A DNA stretch of 64,000 bases from Mycolicibacterium lutetiense (GTDB taxonomy: Bacteria; Actinomycetota; Actinomycetes; Mycobacteriales; Mycobacteriaceae). The stretch spans positions 1,488,001 through 1,552,000 of the forward strand of contig NZ_JAGIOP010000001.1 of the NCBI RefSeq assembly GCF_017876775.1. The letters are read 5' to 3'. Shown one piece after another: positions 35,782 through 46,541 of the stretch. Positions within the stretch are counted from its first letter, which is position 1; every line of letters starts with the position of its first letter. The notes below the pieces were generated by a model. That model was not told where the DNA came from and ran no database searches. It was given only the letters and a program-made list of their open reading frames with translations. Both the position numbers and the translations under genes were made by a program.

Positions 35782-38700
35782 GTGAACGCCTCTGCGCCTA
35801 TTTCTTCAGGGTCGAACACCTGTGAGCCGAACATCCGCCCCGACTGCACCGACGCACTGACGGCCGCGCTGCACCAGCGGATCATGGTGATCGACGGGGC
35901 GATGGGCACGGCAATCCAGCGGGACCGGCCGGACGAGGCGGGCTATCGCGGCGAGCGGTTCAAGGACTGGCCGAGCGATCTTCAGGGCAACAACGATCTG
36001 CTGAACCTGACGCAGCCGCAGATCATCGAGGAGATCCACCGCGAGTACCTCGAGGCGGGTGCCGACATCTTGGAGACCAACACGTTCAACGCGAACGCGG
36101 TCTCCCTTTCCGATTACGGCATGGCGGACCTGAGCTACGAGCTGAACTACGCCGGCGCGGCCCTGGCACGTCAGTCCTGCGACGAATTCAGTACCCCGGA
36201 CAAGCCGCGCTACGTCGCCGGCGCACTGGGTCCGACGACGCGGACCGCGTCGATCTCACCGGATGTCAACGACCCCGGCGCGCGCAACGTCTCCTACGAC
36301 CAGCTGGTTGCCGCCTACCGCGAAGCTGCCGGCGGCCTGGTCGACGGCGGTGCCGACCTCATCATCATCGAGACGATCTTCGACACGCTGAACGCCAAGG
36401 CGGCGGTGTTCGCCCTCGAGACGCTGTTCGAGGACCGCGGACGCCGCTGGCCGGTGATCATCTCGGGCACCATCACCGATGCTTCCGGGCGGACGCTGTC
36501 CGGTCAGGTCACCGAGGCGTTCTGGAACTCGGTCCGGCACGCCAACCCGATCGCGGTGGGGCTCAACTGCGCCCTCGGCGCGCCCGAGATGAGGCCCTAC
36601 ATCGCCGAGTTGTCGCGGATCGCGGACACCTTCGTCTCCTGCTACCCGAATGCGGGCCTGCCCAACGCCTTTGCCGAGTACGACGAATCCCCGGAGAGTC
36701 AGGCCTCCTATATCGCCGAGTTCGCCGAGGCCGGCCTGATCAACCTGGCCGGTGGTTGCTGCGGGACGACGCCGGCGCACATCGCGAAGATCGCCGAAGC
36801 CGTCGAGGGCAAGGCGCCGCGGGTGCTGCCGGCGATTCCGGTGGCCACCCGGCTCGCGGGGCTGGAGCCGCTCAACATCACCAAGGACTCCCTGTTCGTC
36901 AACATCGGTGAGCGCACCAACATCACCGGCTCTGCCCGGTTCCGCAACCTGATCAAGGCCGAGGACTACGACACCGCGCTGTCGGTGGCCCTGCAGCAGG
37001 TCGAGGTCGGTGCGCAGGTCATCGACATCAACATGGATGAAGGCATGATCGACGGCGTCGCCGCGATGGACCGGTTCACCAAGTTGATCGCGGCCGAGCC
37101 GGACATCAGCCGAGTCCCGGTGATGATCGACTCCTCCAAGTGGGAGGTCATCGAGGCGGGCCTGAAGAATGTGCAGGGCAAGCCGATCGTCAACTCGATC
37201 TCCATGAAGGAGGGCGAGGAGAAGTTCATCCGCGAGGCGCGGCTGTGCCGCAAGTACGGCGCCGCCGTCGTCGTGATGGCCTTCGACGAGCAGGGGCAGG
37301 CCGACAACCTGGAGCGCCGCAAGGAGATCTGCGGGCGCGCGTACCGGGTCCTGACCGAAGAGGTCGGATTTCCGGCCGAGGACATCATCTTCGACCCGAA
37401 CTGCTTTGCCCTGGCGACCGGTATCGAGGAGCACGCGACCTACGGGATCGACTTCATCGAGGCCTGCGCCTGGATCAAGGAGAACCTGCCCGAGGTGCAC
37501 ATCTCCGGCGGTATCTCGAACGTGTCGTTCTCGTTCCGGGGCAACAACCCGGTCCGCGAGGCGATCCACGCGGTGTTCCTGTTCCATGCCATCAAGGCCG
37601 GCCTGGACATGGGCATCGTCAACGCGGGTGCGCTGGTGCCCTACGACTCGATCGACCCTGAGCTGCGGGACCGCATCGAGGACGTAGTCCTGAACCGTCG
37701 CGAGGATGCGGCCGAGAGGCTGCTGGAGATCGCCGAACGGTTCAACAAGTCGGAAAAAGCCGAGGATCCGGCCGCGGCCGAATGGCGCAGCCTCCCGGTC
37801 CGCGAACGGATCACGCACGCCTTGGTCAAGGGCATCGACGCCGACGTCGAGGCCGATACCGAGGAGTTGCGGGCCGAGATCTCCGCTGCCGGTGGTCGCC
37901 CGATCGAGGTGATCGAGGGCCCGCTGATGGACGGTATGAACGTCGTCGGTGACCTCTTCGGTGCAGGCAAGATGTTCCTGCCTCAGGTCGTGAAGTCGGC
38001 CCGGGTGATGAAGAAGGCTGTCGCATATCTGCTGCCGTACATCGAGGCGGAGAAGCAGCCCGGGGATGCCGACACCACCAACGGCACAATCGTGATGGCG
38101 ACCGTCAAGGGCGACGTCCACGACATCGGTAAGAACATCGTCGGGGTCGTCCTGCAGTGCAACAACTACACCGTGATCGACCTCGGTGTGATGGTGCCCG
38201 CCCAGAAGATCCTGGACGCGGCGAAAGAGCACAACGCCGACATCATCGGGCTGTCCGGTCTGATCACCCCGTCCCTGGACGAGATGGTCAACTTCGCCGT
38301 CGAGATGGAACGCCAGGGCCTGGAGATCCCGCTGCTGATCGGTGGGGCGACCACGTCGCGCGCCCACACTGCGGTGAAGATTTCGCCGCGTCGCAGCGGT
38401 CCGGTCGTCTGGGTCAAGGACGCTTCGCGTTCGGTGCCGGTCGCGGCCGCGCTGCTCGACGACAAGCAGCGGCCGGCGCTGCTGGAGGCCACCGAGGCCG
38501 ACTATGCAGCGCTTCGCGAACGGCATGCCCAGAAGAATGAGCGGCCGATGCTGACGCTCCAGATGGCCCGCGCGAACCGGACGCCGATCGAGTGGGACGG
38601 TTACACGCCGCCGGTGCCCGCACAGGGTCTCGGCGTGCGGGAGTTCGAGAACTACGACCTCGCCGAGTTGCGTGAGTACATCGACTGGCAGCCGTTCTTC

Positions 38701-39537
38701 AACGCCTGGGAGATGAAGGGTCGGTTCCCGGACATCCTCAACAACCCGGTCTCGGGTGAGACTGCCCGCAAGCTGTACGACGACGCCCAGGAGATGCTCG
38801 ACACCCTGATCAAGGAGAAGTGGCTGACCGCCAACGGGGTGATCGGGTTCTTCCCGGCCAACGCGGTCGGCGACGATTTCGAGGTCTACACCGACGAGAC
38901 CCGGACCGAGGTGCTGACCACGTTGCACAACCTGCGCCAGCAGGGCGAGCACCGGGACGGCATCCCGAACCGGTCCCTGGGCGACTTCATCGCGCCCAAA
39001 GAAACTGGTCTGGCCGACTACGTCGGCGCGTTCGCCGTCACCGCGGGGCTCGGCAGCCAAGACAAGATCATGGAGTTCAAGGCAGACCTCGACGACTACA
39101 GCGCGATCCTGCTGGAGTCGCTGGCCGACCGGTTGGCAGAAGCCTTCGCCGAACGGATGCACCAACGGGTCCGCAAGGAATTCTGGGGATTTCAGCCCGA
39201 CGAGCAGCTGGACAACGAGGCACTCATCGGTGAGAAGTACGTCGGGATCCGCCCTGCGCCCGGCTATCCGGCCTGCCCGGAGCACACCGAGAAGGCGACG
39301 CTCTGGCAGTTGATGGACGTCCAGGAGCGGGCCGGCATCGAGCTGACCGATTCGATGGCGATGTGGCCCGGTGCCGCCGTCAGCGGCTGGTACTTCTCGC
39401 ATCCACAGTCGCAGTACTTCGTGGTCGGCCGGATTGCCCAGGACCAGGTCGCCGATTACGCGAAGCGCAAGGGCTGGACGCTGAAGGAAGCCGAGCGCTG
39501 GCTCAGCTCCAACCTCGCCTACAACCCGGAGGACTGA
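35782..39537 (+). CDS. metH: Cobalamin-dependent methionine synthase
   Basis: About 1,251 residues with four modules in order: homocysteine-binding TIM barrel (GAMGTAIQ; zinc Cys pair in [11 protein letters not shown] near residue 326), methyltetrahydrofolate-binding pterin domain ([14 protein letters not shown]), B12-binding domain (DVHDIGKN, His near residue 780 as lower axial ligand), and reactivation domain binding SAM ([12 protein letters not shown]). It methylates homocysteine to methionine. GGAAGGAG lies five bases before the chosen GTG; another GTG six bases earlier is in frame. Preceded by a probable SAH riboswitch. Confidence 0.96.
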   Translation: MNASAPISSGSNTCEPNIRPDCTDALTAALHQRIMVIDGAMGTAIQRDRPDEAGYRGERFKDWPSDLQGNNDLLNLTQPQIIEEIHREYLEAGADILETNTFNANAVSLSDYGMADLSYELNYAGAALARQSCDEFSTPDKPRYVAGALGPTTRTASISPDVNDPGARNVSYDQLVAAYREAAGGLVDGGADLIIIETIFDTLNAKAAVFALETLFEDRGRRWPVIISGTITDASGRTLSGQVTEAFWNSVRHANPIAVGLNCALGAPEMRPYIAELSRIADTFVSCYPNAGLPNAFAEYDESPESQASYIAEFAEAGLINLAGGCCGTTPAHIAKIAEAVEGKAPRVLPAIPVATRLAGLEPLNITKDSLFVNIGERTNITGSARFRNLIKAEDYDTALSVALQQVEVGAQVIDINMDEGMIDGVAAMDRFTKLIAAEPDISRVPVMIDSSKWEVIEAGLKNVQGKPIVNSISMKEGEEKFIREARLCRKYGAAVVVMAFDEQGQADNLERRKEICGRAYRVLTEEVGFPAEDIIFDPNCFALATGIEEHATYGIDFIEACAWIKENLPEVHISGGISNVSFSFRGNNPVREAIHAVFLFHAIKAGLDMGIVNAGALVPYDSIDPELRDRIEDVVLNRREDAAERLLEIAERFNKSEKAEDPAAAEWRSLPVRERITHALVKGIDADVEADTEELRAEISAAGGRPIEVIEGPLMDGMNVVGDLFGAGKMFLPQVVKSARVMKKAVAYLLPYIEAEKQPGDADTTNGTIVMATVKGDVHDIGKNIVGVVLQCNNYTVIDLGVMVPAQKILDAAKEHNADIIGLSGLITPSLDEMVNFAVEMERQGLEIPLLIGGATTSRAHTAVKISPRRSGPVVWVKDASRSVPVAAALLDDKQRPALLEATEADYAALRERHAQKNERPMLTLQMARANRTPIEWDGYTPPVPAQGLGVREFENYDLAELREYIDWQPFFNAWEMKGRFPDILNNPVSGETARKLYDDAQEMLDTLIKEKWLTANGVIGFFPANAVGDDFEVYTDETRTEVLTTLHNLRQQGEHRDGIPNRSLGDFIAPKETGLADYVGAFAVTAGLGSQDKIMEFKADLDDYSAILLESLADRLAEAFAERMHQRVRKEFWGFQPDEQLDNEALIGEKYVGIRPAPGYPACPEHTEKATLWQLMDVQERAGIELTDSMAMWPGAAVSGWYFSHPQSQYFVVGRIAQDQVADYAKRKGWTLKEAERWLSSNLAYNPED

Positions 39538-39539
39538 GC

Positions 39540-40229
39540 GTGGGCCTGCGTGCGGTGCTCTGGGATATGGACGGCACGCTCGTCGACTCCGAAAAGTTGT
39601 GGGACATCGCCATGCACGCGCTGTATGCGCGGATGGGTGCAGTGCTCACGCCAGAGGTGCGGGAATCGACGGTCGGCGGTTCGTCCGAGACGGTCATGCG
39701 CATCGTCTACGACGATCTCGGGCTGGAGCCCGATCCGGCCGCCATGGCCGAATCGGCGGACTGGCTGCACGACTACACCGGTGAGCTGTTTGAACAGGGA
39801 CTGCCGTGGCAGCCCGGTGCTCAGGAGATGCTCGACGGTCTCACCGCCGCCGGGGTTCCGATGGCGCTGGTGACCAACACCCGGCGCGATCTGGCTGAGC
39901 GGGCGTTGAACAGCATTGGCCGCCACTACTTTTCGGTGACCGTCTGCGGCGACGAGGTTCCGAGTGGCAAGCCGGCGCCCGACCCGTACCTGCGGGCCGC
40001 GCACCTGCTCGGGGTGCCTGCAGAGCATTGCCTGGCCGTCGAGGATTCGGTCACCGGGACGGCATCCGCCGAGGCCGCGGGCTGCCCGGTGTTGGTGGTG
40101 CCCAACGATGTCGAGGTTCCCGTGGGCGCGCGGCGCAGGCACGTCGAAACGCTCGGTGCGCTCGATGTCTCCGACCTGCGGACGATCCACGCCGAGCTGG
40201 CGGAGGACAGGGACGTACGCAGCGCCTGA
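39540..40229 (+). CDS. HAD-superfamily phosphatase
   Basis: About 229 residues. HAD motifs are DMDGTLVDSE (nucleophile and acid Asp), TNTRR, the Lys in SGKPAPDP and EDSVTGTASAEAAG. Subclass IA, resembling beta-phosphoglucomutase and sugar-phosphate phosphatases. The GTG start follows the metH stop by two bases, so it is translationally coupled and may be controlled by the same leader. Substrate unknown. Confidence 0.88.
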   Translation: MGLRAVLWDMDGTLVDSEKLWDIAMHALYARMGAVLTPEVRESTVGGSSETVMRIVYDDLGLEPDPAAMAESADWLHDYTGELFEQGLPWQPGAQEMLDGLTAAGVPMALVTNTRRDLAERALNSIGRHYFSVTVCGDEVPSGKPAPDPYLRAAHLLGVPAEHCLAVEDSVTGTASAEAAGCPVLVVPNDVEVPVGARRRHVETLGALDVSDLRTIHAELAEDRDVRSA

Positions 40230-40326
40230 CGCGCGTCGAATCCAGCTGCCGGATATGGCCCTACCTGCGGGTCCGCTGTGCCAAGGTGATGGTTACTGGC
40301 CACCCAATGTGCGGAGGGGACACGGT

Positions 40327-41799
40327 ATGTCACACGGTCCGGCAGGTGACGGCACTCGTGCGGTTCACGACGACTATTACTCGTCCGGGCGCAGCGCCGC
40401 GCGCATCGCGGGAGTGGCTGCCCTTGGCGGGTTGTTGTTCGGCTACGACAGCGCGGTGATCAACGGTGCGGTGGACGCGATCCAGAAGCACTTCGTCATC
40501 GACAACAAGGTCCTGGGTTTCGCGGTCGCCTCGGCGTTGCTCGGTGCGGCCGTCGGTGCGCTGACGGCAGGCCGGATCGCCGACCGGATCGGTCGGATCG
40601 CGGTCATGAAGATCGCCGCGGTGTTGTTCTTCATCAGCGCGATCGGCACCGGGCTGGCTCCCAGCGTGTGGGTGGTGGTGTTCTTCCGCATCGTCGGCGG
40701 TATCGGCGTCGGTATCGCTTCGGTGATCGCCCCGGCGTACATCGCCGAAACGTCGCCGCCAAGGATCCGCGGCCGTTTGGGCTCGCTGCAACAGTTGGCG
40801 ATTGTCTCGGGTATTTTCCTGGCACTCAGCATCGATGCGCTGCTGGCCCATATCGCCGGGGACGCCACCCAGGAACTGTGGCTGGGTTTGGAGGCCTGGC
40901 GGTGGATGTTCCTGTTGATGACGATTCCCGCCGTCGTGTACGGACTGCTGACCTTCACGATTCCCGAATCGCCCCGGTATCTTGTTGCCACACACCGGAT
41001 TCCGGAGGCCCGCAAGGTGCTCTCGCGCCTGCTGGGGGAGAAGAACCTGGAGATCACCCTGGGTCGGATCCAGGACACCCTGCAGCAGGAGAAACCGGCG
41101 GCCTGGCGCGATCTGCGTAAACCTACTGGTGGTGTCTTCGGCATCGTCTGGGTGGGCCTGGGTCTGTCGGTGTTTCAGCAGTTCGTCGGGATCAACGTGA
41201 TCTTCTACTACTCGAATGTGTTGTGGCAGGCCGTCGGATTCGACGAGAGCTCGTCGTTCATCATCACCGTGATCACCTCTGTCACCAACATCGTCACCAC
41301 GTTGATCGCGATCGCGTTGATCGACAAGGTCGGCCGCAAGCCGCTGCTGCTGATCGGCTCGGTCGGGATGGCGGTGACCCTGGGCACGATGGCGGTGATC
41401 TTCGGAACTGCCAAGACACACGACGTGCTCAACGCGTCGACCGGCCTGATCGAGCAGCAACCTTTCCTCGGCGGGATCACCGGACCGATCGCTCTGGTGG
41501 CGGCCAATCTGTTCGTGGTGGCCTTCGGCATGTCCTGGGGTCCGGTGGTGTGGGTGCTGCTCGGTGAGATGTTCCCCAACCGCATCCGGGCCGCGGCCCT
41601 GGGTTTGGCCGCGGCTGGGCAGTGGGCAGCCAACTGGATCATCACCGTGTCGTTCCCGGAACTGCGCAACGTCCTGGGCGCGGCGTACGGCTTCTATGCC
41701 GTCTGCGCAGTGCTGTCGTTCCTGTTCGTGTGGCGCTGGGTCGAGGAGACCAAGGGCAAGAACCTCGAGGACATGCACGCCGACGCATTGAGCGCCTAG
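40327..41799 (+). CDS. glcP: Sugar/proton symporter, glucose permease GlcP type
   Basis: About 490 residues, 12 predicted membrane segments, MFS sugar-porter family. Signatures include GRIADRIGRI (loop 2-3), RIVGGIGVGIASV, PESPRYLVATHR (end of helix 6), QQFVGINVIFYYS (sugar-binding helix 7), DKVGRKPLLLIG and a final WVEETKGKNLEDM. Sequence type and place after metH and the HAD gene match the M. smegmatis high-affinity glucose permease GlcP as I recall it; xylose or other hexoses cannot be excluded. Confidence 0.85.
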   Translation: MSHGPAGDGTRAVHDDYYSSGRSAARIAGVAALGGLLFGYDSAVINGAVDAIQKHFVIDNKVLGFAVASALLGAAVGALTAGRIADRIGRIAVMKIAAVLFFISAIGTGLAPSVWVVVFFRIVGGIGVGIASVIAPAYIAETSPPRIRGRLGSLQQLAIVSGIFLALSIDALLAHIAGDATQELWLGLEAWRWMFLLMTIPAVVYGLLTFTIPESPRYLVATHRIPEARKVLSRLLGEKNLEITLGRIQDTLQQEKPAAWRDLRKPTGGVFGIVWVGLGLSVFQQFVGINVIFYYSNVLWQAVGFDESSSFIITVITSVTNIVTTLIAIALIDKVGRKPLLLIGSVGMAVTLGTMAVIFGTAKTHDVLNASTGLIEQQPFLGGITGPIALVAANLFVVAFGMSWGPVVWVLLGEMFPNRIRAAALGLAAAGQWAANWIITVSFPELRNVLGAAYGFYAVCAVLSFLFVWRWVEETKGKNLEDMHADALSA

Positions 41800-42296
41800 C
41801 GGTAAGCCGGCGGGTCTCCGCCGGGCGGCAGCAGGGGAGGCTCGTAATCGTCGATGTACGGCGCACAACCGATGCTGCGGGCGATCTCGAACGCGGCTTC
41901 GATCAGCTTGTCGGGCGAGACGGCCCGGTGGGCCGCATAAACCTCGCAGTGCCCGGCGACCACCCAGATGCTGGACAGGTGCTCCTGCACCAGGGCGAAT
42001 TCGTCGGGGTCGGCTCGGTGCGCCTCATATGTCCCGTGCTCGGCTGCCGCGCCGTAGCGCAACTCCTCGATCTCGGCGGCGAAGTCTTCCACCGGGTGGA
42101 TCGACACGGTCAGAATCGGGGCCGAGGCCACGTCGGCGCCCCAGGACGCAGACAGGCAGTCGATCGGCCGGATCGGGTTGGCGAGGCGATTGTTCTGAAC
42201 CAGGCCGTCCACGGTCAGGTGTTTGGCCAGGATCTCGCGGATCGCCGTGACCCGGGAGGTGTAGGTCCGCAGCTCTTCGCCGACTGGTTCGCTCAC
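41796..42296 (-). CDS. Conserved protein of unknown function
   Basis: About 166 residues from a GTG ([18 protein letters not shown]) with AGGAG just upstream. It has parts such as [36 protein letters not shown] and [20 protein letters not shown]. No signal peptide or membrane segment. The stop overlaps that of glcP on the other strand, and the start faces hisE. I do not recognise a family. Confidence 0.65.
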   Translation of the reverse strand: MSEPVGEELRTYTSRVTAIREILAKHLTVDGLVQNNRLANPIRPIDCLSASWGADVASAPILTVSIHPVEDFAAEIEELRYGAAAEHGTYEAHRADPDEFALVQEHLSSIWVVAGHCEVYAAHRAVSPDKLIEAAFEIARSIGCAPYIDDYEPPLLPPGGDPPAYR

Positions 42297-42333
42297 TCCT
42301 CTATTGCACCCCACAAATCCACCCCTGCCGAGC

Positions 42334-42615
42334 ATGAAACAATTCATACCTGTGAAGACTTTCGAGGCCCTGTTCGCCGAACTCAGCGACAAAGCGCGCA
42401 CCAGACCTGCCGGTAGCGGCACGGTCGCCGCCCTTGACGCCGGCATCCATGGGCTCGGCAAGAAGATCCTGGAAGAGGCCGGCGAGGTGTGGCTGGCCGC
42501 CGAGCACGAGAGCGACGAGTCGCTCGCCGAAGAGGTCAGCCAGTTGCTGTACTGGACGCAGGTGCTGCTGATCTCCCGGGGCCTGACCCTCGACGACGTC
42601 TACCGGAAGTTGTGA
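42334..42615 (+). CDS. hisE: Phosphoribosyl-ATP pyrophosphatase
   Basis: About 93 residues. It hydrolyses phosphoribosyl-ATP to phosphoribosyl-AMP, step two of histidine synthesis. The all-alpha MazG-like metal site is [17 protein letters not shown] and EEVSQLLYW. The ATG giving [11 protein letters not shown] produces the same length as the tuberculosis protein. hisG starts four bases after the stop. Confidence 0.93.
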   Translation: MKQFIPVKTFEALFAELSDKARTRPAGSGTVAALDAGIHGLGKKILEEAGEVWLAAEHESDESLAEEVSQLLYWTQVLLISRGLTLDDVYRKL

Positions 42616-42618
42616 GCC

Positions 42619-43485
42619 GTGGCCGATCAGATGCTCCGTGTCGCGGTGCCCAACAAGGGCTCGCTCAGTGAAGCGGCCGGCGAGATCCTCTCCGAGGCAG
42701 GGTACCGACGTCGGCGTGACCCCAAGGATCTGACCGTCGTCGATCCGGCCAACAATGTCGAGTTCTTCTTTCTGCGGCCCAAGGACATCGCCATCTACGT
42801 GGGTTCGGGTCAGCTCGACCTGGGCATCACCGGACGGGACCTGGCCGCCGATTCCGATGCTCCGGTGCGGGAGCGCCTGTCGCTGGGCTTCGGTAACTCC
42901 ACCTTCCGTTACGCCGCGCCTGCCGGTCGCGACTGGACCACCCAGGATCTGGCGGGCAAGCGGATCGCCACCTCGTTTCCGAATCTGGTTCGCAAAGACC
43001 TCGCATCCCACGGCATCGAGGCATCGGTGATCCGACTGGACGGTGCGGTCGAGATCTCGATTCAGCTCGGGGTCGCCGACGTGATCGCCGACGTGGTCGG
43101 CTCGGGCCGAACCCTTGGGCTGCACGACCTGGTGGCATTCGGTGCGCCGCTGTGTGACTCGGAGGCCGTGCTGATCGAACGCGACGGTGCCGAGGGCGAT
43201 GGCAATGCGGCCGCGCGCGATCAGCTGACGGCGCGCGTGCAGGGTGTGGTGTTCGGCCAGCAGTACCTGATGCTGGATTACGACTGCCCGCGTGCGGTTT
43301 TGGACAGGGCCACCGAGGTGACGCCGGGGCTGGAGTCGCCGACCATCGCGCCGCTGGCAGATCCGGATTGGGTGGCCGTCCGGGCTCTGGTGCCGCGCCG
43401 CGATGTCAACGCCATCATGGATGAGATCGCCGCGATCGGCGCCAAAGCGATACTGGCATCGGATATTCGGTTCTGCCGTTTCTGA
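42619..43485 (+). CDS. hisG: ATP phosphoribosyltransferase, long form
   Basis: About 288 residues. First enzyme of histidine synthesis, joining ATP and [16 protein letters not shown] opens the catalytic domain; DLGITGRDL and the PRPP loop [14 protein letters not shown] follow. A C-terminal ACT-like domain ([23 protein letters not shown]) for histidine feedback marks the long form. Start is a GTG; ATG four codons later (42631) gives the length seen in M. tuberculosis. Confidence 0.95.
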   Translation: MADQMLRVAVPNKGSLSEAAGEILSEAGYRRRRDPKDLTVVDPANNVEFFFLRPKDIAIYVGSGQLDLGITGRDLAADSDAPVRERLSLGFGNSTFRYAAPAGRDWTTQDLAGKRIATSFPNLVRKDLASHGIEASVIRLDGAVEISIQLGVADVIADVVGSGRTLGLHDLVAFGAPLCDSEAVLIERDGAEGDGNAAARDQLTARVQGVVFGQQYLMLDYDCPRAVLDRATEVTPGLESPTIAPLADPDWVAVRALVPRRDVNAIMDEIAAIGAKAILASDIRFCRF

Positions 43486-43551
43486 TCACCGCGTGCTGCG
43501 CCTGCATGCGTGTTAGCGTCCGGGGGACAATTCCATGCCTCGGAGGTTGCC

Positions 43552-44034
43552 ATGACGCATTTCCTGGTTCTGTTGTTGGCCCTGCTGATCGGCGTGGTGG
43601 CCGGATTGCGGGCTTTCGCTGCGCCTGCCGCAGTGGCCTGGGCCGCAGCATTGAGCTGGATCAACCTCGACGGCACATGGGCCGAGTGGTTGGCCCATCC
43701 GATCGTTGTCACCGTGCTGACCATCCTGGCTGTGGTGGAGTTGGTCACCGATCAGTTGCCGCAGACGCCGAGCCGTAAGACCCCGGTGCAGTTCATCGCC
43801 CGCCTGCTCACCGGCGCGTTCGCCGGTGCGGTGATCGGCACCGCGTGGGGTTACACCTTCGGCGGCCTGGGTGCCGGTCTGGTCGGTGCCGTGATCGGCA
43901 CCCTGGGCGGTTATGAGGCCCGCAAGCGTCTGGTCGCGGCCAATGGAGGCCACGACCTGCCGATCGCCTTGGTGGAGGACGCAGTTGCGCTGCTCGGCGC
44001 TTTTGCGATCGCCGCTCTGACCGCAGTCGTGTAG
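43552..44034 (+). CDS. DUF4126-type membrane protein (Rv2120c-like)
   Basis: About 160 residues with four or five hydrophobic segments, including a Gly-rich one (GAVIGTAWGYTFGGLGAGLV). A CGGAGG ribosome site precedes the ATG. The downstream FAD oxidoreductase starts five bases after the stop, so they are probably co-transcribed. Family function unknown. Confidence 0.82.
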   Translation: MTHFLVLLLALLIGVVAGLRAFAAPAAVAWAAALSWINLDGTWAEWLAHPIVVTVLTILAVVELVTDQLPQTPSRKTPVQFIARLLTGAFAGAVIGTAWGYTFGGLGAGLVGAVIGTLGGYEARKRLVAANGGHDLPIALVEDAVALLGAFAIAALTAVV

Positions 44035-44038
44035 TCCC

Positions 44039-45415
44039 ATGGCGCCCGCGCGCAGTTTCGACGCAATAATCATCGGCGCGGGTCAGGCCGGGCCACCGTT
44101 GGCGGGCCGGTTGACCGCGGCGGGGCAGACCGTTGCGGTGATCGAACGCAAGCTCGTCGGCGGCACCTGTGTCAACTACGGGTGCATCCCCACCAAGACC
44201 CTGGTAGCCAGTGCACATGCCGCACATCTCGCGCGGCGCAGCGCCGATTTCGGTGTCGGCACAGGCGAAATCGACATCGACATGGGCAAGGTCAAGGCCC
44301 GCAAGGATGCGATCATGCTGGCCGACCGCCACGGGGTGGAGGATTGGCTCGAAGCGATGGACGGAGCGGTGCTCATCTGTGGGCATGCCCGTTTCGTCGA
44401 TCCGCACACGGTCGACGTCGACGGTGAGCTGTTGCGGGCAGATCGCATCTTTCTCAATGTCGGTGGCCGCGCGGTGGTTCCAGATTTCCCCGGGTTGGAC
44501 GGCATCGACTACCTGACGAACGTCGGCATCCTTGACCTCGACGAGGTACCCGAGCACCTGGTGATCGTGGGCGGCAGCTACATCGCCCTGGAGTTCGCGC
44601 AGATGTACCGCCGATTCGGCGCCCGGGTCACGGTTATCGAGAAGGGGCCGCGGCTGACCTCCCGTGAGGACGAGGACGTCTCGGCCACCATCGCCGAGAT
44701 CCTGCGGGCCGAGGGGATCGACGTGGTGCTGGGCGCCACCGGGATTCGGTTTGCCAAGCGGGACGGTGGTTTCGAGGTGACACCCCGTGACGGAGCGGAC
44801 CCGATCGCGGGGACGCACCTGCTGCTCGCGGTGGGACGCATCCCGAACACCGATGATCTCGGGTTGGAGCACGCCGGCGTGGACCTCGACGGACGCGGTT
44901 ACGTCGTGGTCGACGATCAGTTGCGCACCACCACCGGGCACATCTGGGCGATGGGGGACTGCAACGGCAAGGGTGCGTTCACCCACACGTCCTACAACGA
45001 CTTCGAGATCGTCGCCGCCAACCTGCTCGACGATGATCCGCGTCGCGTGAGCGACCGGGTCACCACCTATGCGCTCTATATCGATCCGCCGCTGGGCCGG
45101 GCCGGGATGACGGTCGACCAGGTGCGGGCGTCGGGTCGAAAAGCGTTGGTGGGCAAGCGTCCCATGACCAGGGTCGGCCGTGCGGTGGAGAAAGGCGAGA
45201 CCCAGGGCTTCATGAAGGTGGTGGTGGATGCCGAGACCGAGGAGATCCTGGGGGTGGCGATCCTCGGCGTCGGCGGCGACGAGGTGGTGCATTCCGTCCT
45301 CGACGTCATGACGGCGAAACTGCCCTACACCGCCATCTCGCGCACGATGCACATCCACCCCACCGTCAGCGAGCTGGTGCCCACCATGCTGCAGGAGCTG
45401 AAGCCGCTGGACTGA
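44039..45415 (+). CDS. FAD-dependent disulfide oxidoreductase, mercuric-reductase-like
   Basis: About 458 residues. FAD motif IIIGAGQAGPPLA, redox-active disulfide GGTCVNYGCIPTKT, NAD(P) motif VIVGGSYIALEFAQ, second FAD motif AMGDCNGKGAFTH, and the C-terminal dimer domain with the catalytic His-Pro-Thr (MHIHPTVSE). No N-terminal heavy-metal domain and no C-terminal Cys pair, so it is probably not a true mercuric reductase. The last 50 bases overlap the convergent flavodoxin gene. Confidence 0.88.
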   Translation: MAPARSFDAIIIGAGQAGPPLAGRLTAAGQTVAVIERKLVGGTCVNYGCIPTKTLVASAHAAHLARRSADFGVGTGEIDIDMGKVKARKDAIMLADRHGVEDWLEAMDGAVLICGHARFVDPHTVDVDGELLRADRIFLNVGGRAVVPDFPGLDGIDYLTNVGILDLDEVPEHLVIVGGSYIALEFAQMYRRFGARVTVIEKGPRLTSREDEDVSATIAEILRAEGIDVVLGATGIRFAKRDGGFEVTPRDGADPIAGTHLLLAVGRIPNTDDLGLEHAGVDLDGRGYVVVDDQLRTTTGHIWAMGDCNGKGAFTHTSYNDFEIVAANLLDDDPRRVSDRVTTYALYIDPPLGRAGMTVDQVRASGRKALVGKRPMTRVGRAVEKGETQGFMKVVVDAETEEILGVAILGVGGDEVVHSVLDVMTAKLPYTAISRTMHIHPTVSELVPTMLQELKPLD

Positions 45416-46013
45416 ACGTGCGGCCGATATTGAGCTGACGCGTCACCAGCGCGACCCGATGCCCGAGGTGGTGGCAGGTCTGGACGTCTGCCGGGTGCAC
45501 CTGATCGGGCCCGGCATCGACGTCGGTGGCGGCCGCAGCGCCGAGCCAGAAACCGAGTCGGTTGAGATCGTGCTCGCTGCTTGCCGAACTGTTCCAGCCG
45601 GCCCCCAAACCCAGGTTCACCCAGTGCATGTGGTGTTGGGCGGCGAAGATCGCCAACGAGTTCAACGTGGCCAGCTTGTCTCCGCTCTTGGCTCCGGAGT
45701 TGGTGAACCCGGCCGCCACCTTGTCCCGCCACCTGCCTTCCATGCACCGCCGGCCGGTTTTTTCGGCGAAGGCCTGAAAACCCGCCGACACGTTGCCCAT
45801 GTAGGTGGGGCTGCCGAAGATCATGGCGTCGACGTTGTCCAGGACATCGAAATCGTGCTCGGTCATGGTCTCGACGTGGATGACGGTGACATCTGCTCCG
45901 GCGTCACCGGCGCCTGCGGCGACCGCGTCGGCCAGGGTCGACGTGTGACCGAATCCGGAGTGGTAGACCACCGCAACGGTGGGTGCGGCGATGTCAGTTC
46001 CGTTGTGTGGCAC
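45366..46013 (-). CDS. Flavodoxin-fold NAD(P)H oxidoreductase (WrbA-like)
   Basis: About 215 residues. The FMN phosphate loop is VVYHSGFGHTSTLADAV; further FMN contacts are GSPTYMGNVSAGFQAF and FTNSGAKSGDKL. Predicted quinone or small-molecule reductase. The C-terminus is unusually basic and overlaps the opposite gene, so its final residues may be a late extension. The SRPBCC gene lies 13 bases upstream on the same strand. Confidence 0.85.
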   Translation of the reverse strand: MPHNGTDIAAPTVAVVYHSGFGHTSTLADAVAAGAGDAGADVTVIHVETMTEHDFDVLDNVDAMIFGSPTYMGNVSAGFQAFAEKTGRRCMEGRWRDKVAAGFTNSGAKSGDKLATLNSLAIFAAQHHMHWVNLGLGAGWNSSASSEHDLNRLGFWLGAAAATDVDAGPDQVHPADVQTCHHLGHRVALVTRQLNIGRTFSPAASAPAAWWAPAR

Positions 46014-46025
46014 CTTCGTCTCCTT

Positions 46026-46541
46026 CTATGGGGTCCACTGGGCGCCGAGTGATTGAGCGACTTCCTGGTAGCGCTGGGCCCAGTCGGGCAGCGGCTGCCC
46101 GCCGAGGTGCGCCTCCAGTCGGTCCAGGTAGGCGTGGGTGCCGGGGTGGAATCCCTGACCGTCGGAGGCCGTCAGGCCGCGGTGGATGAACCTCAGCAGG
46201 GTCCCGTCGCCGTCGGGGGTGAGTTCGTAGCGCACGACACCGGGTTCGGGAGCGGACAGGACGGCCTGGCTCCACTCGTGCTCGAAAACCCTTGGCGGGT
46301 CCCACACCCGGATCCGTCCGCTCATCGTCTTCTGCTGCGGTGGAATCGGGGGGGAATGCGGAATCAGCTCGATCGTGCCGCCCTCGCGGGCGTCGATGGT
46401 CGTTTCGCCCATCCACTGATTGCGCTGTTCGGGATCGGTGATGGCGGCCCATACCGCGTCGACCGAATAGGGCAGCCGTCGCTCGAAATTCAGTGTGGCC
46501 CGATCGCCCTCAATGGTGAGTTTGCCTTCGCGGCTGGTCAT
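46026..46541 (-). CDS. SRPBCC (AHSA1-type) domain protein
   Basis: About 171 residues of the START/AHSA1 fold: LNFERRLPYSVDAVWAAITDPE, WMGETTIDAREGGTIEL, VFEHEWSQ and LDRLEAHLGG near the end. It should bind a hydrophobic ligand. Start overlaps the ArsR stop by ATGA, the common ArsR/AHSA1 pairing in which the regulator controls its partner. Confidence 0.88.
   Translation of the reverse strand: MTSREGKLTIEGDRATLNFERRLPYSVDAVWAAITDPEQRNQWMGETTIDAREGGTIELIPHSPPIPPQQKTMSGRIRVWDPPRVFEHEWSQAVLSAPEPGVVRYELTPDGDGTLLRFIHRGLTASDGQGFHPGTHAYLDRLEAHLGGQPLPDWAQRYQEVAQSLGAQWTP

Noticed and set aside
36256..39402. Very long minus-strand open frame opposite metH
   Set aside because: It is a shadow of the GC-rich codon pattern of metH. 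The protein is His/Asp/Leu/Arg-biased with no domain, and metH is unmistakable.
44039..45415. Mercuric reductase of a mer operon
   Set aside because: The Cys-Cys active site is shared by all disulfide reductases; MerA N-terminal and C-terminal cysteine motifs and other mer genes are missing.
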